A stretch of DNA of 31,568 nucleotides, taken from GCA-2690565 sp002457235 (GTDB lineage Bacteria > Verrucomicrobiota > Verrucomicrobiia > Opitutales > Coraliomargaritaceae). A model generated the notes under the pieces. That model worked only from the letters and a program-made list of their open reading frames with translations, was not told where the DNA came from and did not search any database. The translations under genes were made by a program, and so were the position numbers. Below are positions 17,731-24,316 of the stretch, in pieces. The stretch spans positions 1 to 31,568 of the forward strand of contig JBJLEZ010000006.1 of NCBI GenBank assembly GCA_045565695.1. Direction: 5' to 3'. The number at the start of each line of letters is the position of its first letter. The stretch's first letter is position 1.

Positions 17731-19326
17731 ATGAAAAAAACACTACTACTTGCTTCTTTATTAGGAGCTTTATCACTAAATGCTGGTGTCGTTAAAATCT
17801 CTAGTAACATTACTAGTGATTATGCAATGACATCAGATAACACTTACATCTTAACAGATGTAATTTTTGTTACTAACGGAGCTACTCTTTCTATTCAGGA
17901 AGGTACTATTATTCGCGGCGAGCCAAAGTCAGCTAGTCAATATGATCCAGGAACTCTTGTTATCTCAAGAGATGGACAAATCGATGCTGAGGGTTCTCCT
18001 GCTAATCCAATTATCTTTACTACTGCAGCAGTAGTTGACGGTAACGGTGATTACGATACTACAATTGATTATTCAACAGATGTTGATTACACAGGTAAAA
18101 CATTCCTTGATAGCGATCCTGCTGATAGCCCATTAACTGCAGGCGTTGGCTATACGACTACTGCTAACAGTACTTCTCACATTGGTACTGCTGGTGGTAA
18201 ATATAGCTTTGACTCTGATCTCGGTAGTAATGAGCACCGTGGCATGTGGGGAGGTATTATTGTTTTAGGTAATGCTCCTACAAATTGTATGGAACTATTT
18301 ACATCAACAGTAGACGGTGATTCGGGTGTTGCATCAGTATTGGATGATCCATTTGAAGGCTTTATTGAAGGTCTTGATCCTACTACTTATGGTGAGTTAG
18401 GTGTTTACGGAGGAGGCAATCCTAATGATTCTTCTGGTACAATTAAATACGTTCGTATTGCCCATGGTGGTACAAACATTGGTGCTGACAATGAAATCAA
18501 CGGTCTTACAATGGGCGGTGTTGGTTTCGGAACAAAGCTTGAGTACGTTGAGGTTTATTGTAACAATGATGATGGTTTTGAGTGGTTCGGTGGAACTGTG
18601 AATTCTCGCTACCTAGTATCATTATACAATAACGATGATTCTTTTGATATCGACGAAGGATTCACAGGATTAGGACAATTTTGGTTCTCACTTCAAATTG
18701 ATGATGGTCAAAATGGTGACCATGGTGGTGAGCACGACGGTGTAAATGGTAACATGGACAACCTTGACCTAGGCAGTTTAAATGGTGTTGAAATCACTGG
18801 TACTGGTGATGATGGTATTGGTATCCCTGTTGCTTACCCAACTATCTACAATGCAACATACATCAACTCAGGTTCAGGTGATCAATCACTTAAATTTGAA
18901 GATTCATTTGGTTGCGATTATTACAATTCTATCTTCGTAGTAAATTCTCAAGGTAGATTTAACGATGTAGGATCTAACATGGAAAATCGTATCGCAATTG
19001 GTGATTGTAATTATGTAAACAACTCAGTTGTTTTTAATTCAACAACTGTTTCTAACAATTCTGCGTTAAATATATCACTTGCAGGAAATGGTAACGTTTT
19101 CACAGCAACAAATCCATTGAACAACGCTATTGGAAATCAAAGAGTGAATGTTGATCCTCGTGCAACTAGTGCTGCTCCATCAGGCGTAACACTTGCACCA
19201 GTTTCTGCTACATTCTTCATCTCTGCTTCTTATGCTGGAGCTTTTAATCCTCAAGAAACTGCTATGTGGACTGACGATTGGACAGTATTTGATGCAAATC
19301 ACGCAACACCAACTGCATCTAGATAA
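17731..19326 (+). CDS. Secreted acidic beta-helix-like protein
   Basis: A 531-residue protein with a clear signal peptide (MKKTLLLASLLGALSLNAG) and no membrane anchor. The N-terminal part (DNTYILTDVIFVTNGATLSI, GTIIRGEP, NPIIFTT) has the repeated short strands of right-handed beta-helix proteins. The centre has a conserved acidic signature around residues 278-312 (NNDDGFEWFGG, NNDDSFDIDEG) and an Asp/Gly/His-rich loop near 324-340, a likely cation-binding surface. I recall this family in marine bacteria near TonB-dependent receptors, but know no proven function. It lacks the C-terminal module of the next two proteins. C-ending codons look more frequent than in neighbours, hinting at high expression. 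A strong hairpin follows. Confidence 0.75.
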   Translation: MKKTLLLASLLGALSLNAGVVKISSNITSDYAMTSDNTYILTDVIFVTNGATLSIQEGTIIRGEPKSASQYDPGTLVISRDGQIDAEGSPANPIIFTTAAVVDGNGDYDTTIDYSTDVDYTGKTFLDSDPADSPLTAGVGYTTTANSTSHIGTAGGKYSFDSDLGSNEHRGMWGGIIVLGNAPTNCMELFTSTVDGDSGVASVLDDPFEGFIEGLDPTTYGELGVYGGGNPNDSSGTIKYVRIAHGGTNIGADNEINGLTMGGVGFGTKLEYVEVYCNNDDGFEWFGGTVNSRYLVSLYNNDDSFDIDEGFTGLGQFWFSLQIDDGQNGDHGGEHDGVNGNMDNLDLGSLNGVEITGTGDDGIGIPVAYPTIYNATYINSGSGDQSLKFEDSFGCDYYNSIFVVNSQGRFNDVGSNMENRIAIGDCNYVNNSVVFNSTTVSNNSALNISLAGNGNVFTATNPLNNAIGNQRVNVDPRATSAAPSGVTLAPVSATFFISASYAGAFNPQETAMWTDDWTVFDANHATPTASR

Positions 19327-19334
19327 TTTTTTGT

Positions 19335-19371
19335 TTTACTCTAGGAAAGAAATTTTCTTTCCTAGAGTAAA
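19335..19371 (+). terminator. Perfect 18-base-pair hairpin after the beta-helix gene
   Basis: TTTACTCTAGGAAAGAAA (19335-19352) is followed after one base by its exact reverse complement (19354-19371), starting nine bases after the stop codon. The few innermost pairs would open to form the loop. No T-run follows on the plus strand, so it may act as a partial terminator or as a 3'-end stabiliser that sets expression between the abundant upstream product and the downstream gene. Confidence 0.7.
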
Positions 19372-19395
19372 CAATTATTAATAAAACTATAAAAT

Positions 19396-21192
19396 ATGAA
19401 AAATTTATTATACATTACATTAGCCACAGTACTTCTTGCTTTTAATGTTCATGCTCAAAGTGCTCTAGTCGGCTGGGATTTCTCTGATTTAGGTGGGTCT
19501 GGTTTAGATACATCAGTTAGCGGATTCGCAGCAGAAAAGACATATACCAACAATGGTTTCCAAACAAGTGGTTCCATTAGCGACGCAGCTTCTGCTGTAT
19601 TTTCAGCTAATGGTTCTCAAGCTAGCGGTCTTGCCGCGACTTACGGATTCGATTCTACTATAAGTGGACAAATTGGAGGAAGTGAAACTGGTCAACAGTC
19701 TATCAATTTCTTCTCTTTTCCTTCAGTAGGTTCAACTGTAATGACACTTAACTTCACTCAAGCGTATAATGTTAAATTATACCTAGACCATGCAGGTGTT
19801 ACTAACACTGTTGGAGAATGGTTAGAATTTGAAGTTCAGACTGCAGGTTCAAGCTCGTTTTCTGCTCTTAGCAGTGGTGATTCCATCTTAGGTGGTGGTC
19901 CAAATTGGGTATCAACTGAAGCATCTGGTGCTTATCCCGCTGATGGTGGAAGATCTAACGGTATAATCGACTTCACATCAGAAGGAGAGATCACTGCTAT
20001 CCGTTTAATTGCACAAGACAACGGTTTATTCGGTGGTACTGCTGGTTCTGCTGGTTCTCGTGTGGGAATTGATAACATTCTTATCACAGGTATAGCTATT
20101 TCTGGATTAACGAAACCACTAGATATATATCAGAATTTAGAATTAGAAAACGGCCAAGCCCTAGATAATATTAATAACATTACATTAGGTTCTGTGATTT
20201 CTACCCCAGAATACCCGAAAATATCGGATGTTGTAACTTTAGAAGCTGTCCCATCAGAAGGAATTATTTTTCATAAATGGTCTGGCAGTTTAGTATATGC
20301 AAGTGAAGACATTGATGGTGATGGGAGACTTGATTTTGGAAATGAAGATATAGATGGTGATGGTAATTTTGATATTGGAGAAATAACTGATCTCAATGGT
20401 GATGGTATATTGTCGCTAAATGAAGACGTTAATGGAGATGGTACTCAAGATTTAGGAGAAGATAGAAACGGGGATGGGATTTTGAATCCAGGTGAAGATA
20501 TTAATGGCAATGGTTTTCTTGATATATCAGAGGACTTAAATGGGAATGAAATTGCGGACTTTGGCGATGTAGATTTTGACTTAGATGGGAAGCTTGATTT
20601 GATTTATGAAAACTTTGACAATGATGGCAATTTTGATAGTATTAATGAGGATTTAGACGGAGATGGCAATTTTGATATTGTTAATGAGGATCGAAATGGA
20701 AATGGCATTTTTGACCCTACTAATGAAAATGATAACCCCATATTGTTAGGAGCTGTTGACGAATACAGCGAGATTACAGCTATATACAAGTTAGACACTA
20801 CTGATGAAGATTCTGATGGCCTTGAGAAATGGGTTGAAGTTTTTAAATCTTTTACTTCTCCGTACAGTCGTGATTCAAATCAGGATGGACTTAATGACTA
20901 CATACATTACCAATATAATTTAGATAATAATACTAATTATTATGGGTTACTTCAGAGTCTTGCTGCTGATGATCAGTTTAAATCAGAATTTAGTCTTTTA
21001 AACATAAATGAGGTCAAAGACCTCCGCCCTGGCTCAACAATGATAGAAGTATCTGGAAACCAAGCTACAGTGCAGTTACAGATGGAAGAAAGCTCCGACC
21101 TTCAAACATGGCAAGATACTGGCATACCAGCCACTATGACGATCCCAGCAGATACAGATACCAAGTTCTTCCGTTTTAAGATGGCGGAATAA
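19396..21192 (+). CDS. Secreted multidomain protein with Asp-rich repeats and shared C-terminal module
   Basis: A 598-residue secreted protein: signal peptide (MKNLLYITLATVLLAFNVHA), a beta-rich N-terminal domain (about 22-235) starting ALVGWDFSDLGGSG that resembles jelly-roll domains of PEP-CTERM-type proteins, then an InlB-like strand pattern (VVTLEAVPSEGIIFHKWSG, 279-297). About eleven calcium-loop-like repeats of 12-13 residues (304-443; for example EDIDGDGNFD) interrupt that domain, whose end seems to resume at EITAIYKLD (459-467). A thrombospondin-type-3-like segment (DEDSDGLEKW, DSNQDGLNDY) leads to the C-terminal module (541-598). Role unknown. Its position after a receptor and a beta-helix protein suggests a surface function. 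Confidence 0.75.
   Translation: MKNLLYITLATVLLAFNVHAQSALVGWDFSDLGGSGLDTSVSGFAAEKTYTNNGFQTSGSISDAASAVFSANGSQASGLAATYGFDSTISGQIGGSETGQQSINFFSFPSVGSTVMTLNFTQAYNVKLYLDHAGVTNTVGEWLEFEVQTAGSSSFSALSSGDSILGGGPNWVSTEASGAYPADGGRSNGIIDFTSEGEITAIRLIAQDNGLFGGTAGSAGSRVGIDNILITGIAISGLTKPLDIYQNLELENGQALDNINNITLGSVISTPEYPKISDVVTLEAVPSEGIIFHKWSGSLVYASEDIDGDGRLDFGNEDIDGDGNFDIGEITDLNGDGILSLNEDVNGDGTQDLGEDRNGDGILNPGEDINGNGFLDISEDLNGNEIADFGDVDFDLDGKLDLIYENFDNDGNFDSINEDLDGDGNFDIVNEDRNGNGIFDPTNENDNPILLGAVDEYSEITAIYKLDTTDEDSDGLEKWVEVFKSFTSPYSRDSNQDGLNDYIHYQYNLDNNTNYYGLLQSLAADDQFKSEFSLLNINEVKDLRPGSTMIEVSGNQATVQLQMEESSDLQTWQDTGIPATMTIPADTDTKFFRFKMAE
20305..20724 (+). repeat. Degenerate 36-39-base coding repeats (DxDGDG-type loops)
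   Basis: About eleven units encode loops of the type E-D-(I/L/V)-(D/N)-G-(D/N)-G-x-x-D, which resemble calcium-binding dockerin/TSP3 loops. The units are well diverged at DNA level, unlike the 66-base repeats in the next gene, so this array is older. Calcium binding is inferred from the Asp/Asn spacing. Confidence 0.7.
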
Positions 21193-21267
21193 GTCACTCT
21201 AGTTTTCTGCCAGATATGCTAGGGGGAGCGTCCTTTCAAAGTTTGGCGGTTTTTTCTTTTAATTTTT
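21016..21267 (+). repeat. C-terminal module plus 3' flank, copy A
   Basis: Codons 541-598 of the preceding gene (starting KDLRPGSTMIEV and ending FFRFKMAE) match the end of the next gene in 54 of 58 residues and, by my alignment, all but 18 of 177 bases. A 28-base element (21240-21267) containing TTTGGCGGTTTTTTC is also identical downstream of copy B. In copy A, 48 bases separate the stop codon from this element. Confidence 0.9.
21207..21255 (+). terminator. Possible terminator after copy A of the C-terminal module
   Basis: CTGCCA (21207-21212) can pair with TGGCGG (21244-21249) with one G-U pair, followed directly by six T bases. The loop is long (31 bases) and includes short inner pairings, so this is a plausible but not strong intrinsic terminator. 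Confidence 0.4.
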
Positions 21268-21291
21268 GAGATTCGTAATTATTAAAAAGTT

Positions 21292-24078
21292 GTGAAGTTT
21301 TTAATTTTATTAATATTATCCTCTACCGTTGTTACCTCATTTCTATTTAGTCAACAAGCAGGTGATATTACATGGGGTTCAAGCAGGGGCTTTGGTGGTG
21401 CTATTTTTCAAGAACCAATAGCTGGAGCCCGATTGGTAACTCGTGATGGAATTATCATAACTCCGAATGAAGGAGTTAATGAATATGGTATGATATGGGG
21501 GGAATATAGTGGTGTTCTAGATGGCCTCGCGGGAAATGATGTTGCTATTGAAGTATATACTAATAACGGAGGAACAGCAAAAATATATTCAACTAATTGG
21601 ATGCCACTGGCACTTACGGCACCACCGTCTCCTGCAGCTACCAATAATTATACTATTGGACCTAATGACAATGCGTCTACAATTATAATCTTTGATGATC
21701 AAATTGGTCTAACTATAATTGAAAATGGAGGGTTAAATGGTTATGGCATTGCTTTCTTTGCTGATATGGGGCCATTAATTGAGCCACCAGTTATCAACCT
21801 ACTAAATGAATATCACCTTGTTCAGAATGTACCATTTATACTAGATGCTAGCGATAAGGTTACCAGTGAAAGTGGTACTCTTACGTATCAATGGTACCTT
21901 CCTAACGGCACTCCTTATCCAGATAATTTGGGCGGTAATACTTCTATATTGAATTTATCGGGAGAAGAAAGTAATGCTGGATTATGGTCTCTCGAAGTTA
22001 CTGATGATGGAGGAACTACCTCTCACAATTTAAATCTGATTTATTTAGAAAATGCGGACATTGGAGGATCTAATTTTAATACGGATTATTATGATGTAGC
22101 GAAGTCTGATGATTATAATATAGATAGTACTGTATATAGCGGAGGACTAGTTTTTGAAGATGGGCCATATGCTGCTGATTCGGATGATGAACTTAATAGA
22201 GTAGCCTTCAAAAATGGCTTTCTTGTTTATGTTTACGAAAGAGATACATTGAATCAATGGTCTTTAATTGGATCTCCTATCCCTAAAAAGAGTACGGATC
22301 CTAATGTAAAAATTAACGACGTAGCTATTTCTGGGGATGGTACTAAGTTACTTATAGTTGAAATTAACTATAATGGCAAACATTCTTATAACGGATCTGC
22401 TTCAGTATATAAATATGTAGATGGAGAATGGGTGCAACATGGCCAGAGTATAAATCAAATTCATGATCATGATTTAATGCGTATCGGTCATATAAATTAT
22501 ACTGGGGATTCCATCGTATTGGGTTCCGAATGGGCGAATAATAGAAATAGCGCTAATAGAGTCTTTGAATACGATAACGCACTTGAAGAATGGTCACTAT
22601 CAAGAACTATATCTACAAATACTAATAATAGCAATCATGCAGCTGTCCGAGCAATGAGCGATGATAATTCTTTTATTGCAATAGATGGCAGAGAAGAGTG
22701 TGAGATTTGGCACAACGATCAATTAATTTTTCAAGAAGATCCTGTTTTCATAGCTATGGCTAATGATGGTAAGCATTTAATTACCCGCAGCAATTTAGAT
22801 CTTAAATTTTATGAGTTCGATGCTAATGAAAACACCTTTAATTTGACTGATACTATTGGTTTAGAAAATGAGACCATCATTGGTGGGTTTTCTCCAGATA
22901 CTAAATTCTTTTATATCAGTGATTATACCAAGGAAAGTTTTGAAATATATTCTATAGATCAAAATGATAGCATAAGTCATTATTCTACAATTTCCAACGA
23001 AAGTGAGCAGTTAGTAGGTACTTACTATGGAAGAGATTCTAAAATATCAAATGAGGGCACATTTGTTTTTCTATCGCTAGAGACATCCATTAAGAGTCTT
23101 GCAAACAGTGAAGTAATGCCAACGGAAGCGGAGTCTGCTAATGGGTTGTTTTTAGTACCCGTTGATTCACCACCGATATTATCATTAAATACCTTGTATG
23201 ATCCTAATGCTGGAGAAATCATTACTATTGATCCAAACCCTAGGGGCTATCCCAATGAATTTTCATTTCAATGGTATTTCAAGGGGATAGATTCTGACAA
23301 TTTCTTTGCAATTCCACCTAATTTTGGCGGAAGTGCAGCGAATTATGAAGTCTTAGCCAATGAAAGTAATAATGGTACTTGGAAAGTAACTGTTTCTAAT
23401 GAAACGGGTAGCACTTCTGAAGAATTTGAGTATAGGGTATTTACGGATGAAGATGGAGATGGATTATCGGACTACAGGGAAATCAATATTTTAAATACAA
23501 ATCCTTCCCTTGCTGATACAGATAGTGATGGTTTGAATGATAAGTTAGATGCATTTCCAAATGATCCAAGTGAGACGTTAGATACAGATGGAGACGGAGT
23601 TGGAGATAATGCTGACGCATTTCCTAATGATCCTTCTGAATGGCTTGATACAGATGGAGATGGAGTTGGAGATAATGCTGACGCATTTCCTAATGATCCT
23701 TCTGAATGGCTTGATACAGATGGAGATGGAGTTGGAGATAATGCTGATGCATTTCCTAATGATCCAAGTGAGACGTTAGATACAGATGGAGACGGAGTTG
23801 GAGATAATACTGACGCATTTCCTAATCATACTTATGATGAAGCTATTTACGCTTTGTTTAATGATCCATCCGAACTTGGGCTTTATTTTTATCATCAAAT
23901 CAAAGATCTACGTCCTGGCTCTACTATGATAGAAGTAACTGGAAACCAAGCTACAGTGCAGTTACAGATGGAAGAAAGCTCTGATCTACAAACATGGGAA
24001 GATAAGGGTGATCCAGCCACTATGACCATCCCAGCAGATACAGATACCAAGTTCTTCCGTTTTAAGATGGCGGAATAG
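21292..24078 (+). CDS. Secreted multidomain protein with Ig-like, propeller-like and TSP3 regions and shared C-terminal module
   Basis: A 928-residue protein with a GTG start and a signal peptide (MKFLILLILSSTVVTSFLFS). Regions in order: a beta-rich N-terminal domain (24-160), an Ig-like domain (about 165-250; LTYQWYLPNG), a long region with repeated strand patterns that look like a beta-propeller (about 290-620; VYKYVDGEWVQHG, VFEYDNALEEWSL), a second Ig-like domain (about 625-725; FSFQWYFKG), thrombospondin type 3 repeats (about 735-850; DTDGDGVGDNADAFPNDPSE), and the C-terminal module (871-928). It is probably exported and either anchored or released at the surface. Function unknown. The C-terminal module and its 3' flank are shared with the preceding gene. 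Confidence 0.75.
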   Translation: MKFLILLILSSTVVTSFLFSQQAGDITWGSSRGFGGAIFQEPIAGARLVTRDGIIITPNEGVNEYGMIWGEYSGVLDGLAGNDVAIEVYTNNGGTAKIYSTNWMPLALTAPPSPAATNNYTIGPNDNASTIIIFDDQIGLTIIENGGLNGYGIAFFADMGPLIEPPVINLLNEYHLVQNVPFILDASDKVTSESGTLTYQWYLPNGTPYPDNLGGNTSILNLSGEESNAGLWSLEVTDDGGTTSHNLNLIYLENADIGGSNFNTDYYDVAKSDDYNIDSTVYSGGLVFEDGPYAADSDDELNRVAFKNGFLVYVYERDTLNQWSLIGSPIPKKSTDPNVKINDVAISGDGTKLLIVEINYNGKHSYNGSASVYKYVDGEWVQHGQSINQIHDHDLMRIGHINYTGDSIVLGSEWANNRNSANRVFEYDNALEEWSLSRTISTNTNNSNHAAVRAMSDDNSFIAIDGREECEIWHNDQLIFQEDPVFIAMANDGKHLITRSNLDLKFYEFDANENTFNLTDTIGLENETIIGGFSPDTKFFYISDYTKESFEIYSIDQNDSISHYSTISNESEQLVGTYYGRDSKISNEGTFVFLSLETSIKSLANSEVMPTEAESANGLFLVPVDSPPILSLNTLYDPNAGEIITIDPNPRGYPNEFSFQWYFKGIDSDNFFAIPPNFGGSAANYEVLANESNNGTWKVTVSNETGSTSEEFEYRVFTDEDGDGLSDYREINILNTNPSLADTDSDGLNDKLDAFPNDPSETLDTDGDGVGDNADAFPNDPSEWLDTDGDGVGDNADAFPNDPSEWLDTDGDGVGDNADAFPNDPSETLDTDGDGVGDNTDAFPNHTYDEAIYALFNDPSELGLYFYHQIKDLRPGSTMIEVTGNQATVQLQMEESSDLQTWEDKGDPATMTIPADTDTKFFRFKMAE
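23515..23844 (+). repeat. Five 66-base tandem repeats coding TSP3 units
   Basis: Units begin at 23515, 23581, 23647, 23713 and 23779, each 22 codons (DTDGDGVGDNADAFPNDPSE plus two residues). The middle three differ by only a few bases, the first is diverged and the last decays after about 50 bases. In-frame length means that unit gain or loss keeps the reading frame. Such an array can vary in number or be mis-assembled. Confidence 0.92.
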
Positions 24079-24104
24079 TTTGGCGGTTTTTTCTTTTAAT
24101 TTTT
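23902..24104 (+). repeat. C-terminal module plus 3' flank, copy B
   Basis: Second copy of the 58-residue module (codons 871-928) with the same 28-base flank at 24077-24104. Here the flank begins inside the stop codon, because the 48 bases present in copy A are missing. The upstream arm of the copy A terminator is therefore absent. Confidence 0.9.
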
Positions 24105-24195
24105 AAAAGCATTTGTCTAGTTTTTTGGATTTATTTTGGATTTATTTTTATGTCGCTAATTGTATATTTTGTAAATGCCTTCTAATCAACAGTTT

Positions 24196-24270
24196 GTCCC
24201 CATAGTTCAATGGATAGAACCGCAGTTTCCTAAACTGTTAATCCGAGTTCGAATCTCGGTGGGGGCACCA
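24196..24270 (+). tRNA. tRNA-Arg (anticodon CCU)
   Basis: A complete 75-base cloverleaf: acceptor stem GTCCCCA/TGGGGGC with one G-U pair, D stem GTTC/GAAC, anticodon stem GCAGT/ACTGT around TTCCTAA giving anticodon CCT, T stem CCGAG/CTCGG around TTCGAAT, and an encoded CCA end. It reads AGG arginine codons. It stands alone between the secreted-protein cluster and the exbB operon. I see no integration-site duplication of its 3' end within the window. Confidence 0.96.
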
Positions 24271-24316
24271 TAAACCTTGTATTTGCAAATCTTTCCTATT
24301 TTTTATTTTAATTTTT

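Noticed and set aside
21016..21192. Type IX secretion C-terminal signal
   Set aside because: The module does not show T9SS C-terminal motifs that I recognise and no por genes are present. Kept as an unknown module.
23515..23844. CRISPR-like array
   Set aside because: The units are contiguous, in frame, without unique spacers, and encode TSP3 loops.
24121..24150. Tandem TTTGGATTTATT repeat upstream of the tRNA
   Set aside because: Only two short AT-rich copies, with no further sign of function.
24196..24270. tRNA as an integration site for a genomic island
   Set aside because: No repeated tRNA 3' end, integrase or mobility gene is visible in the window.
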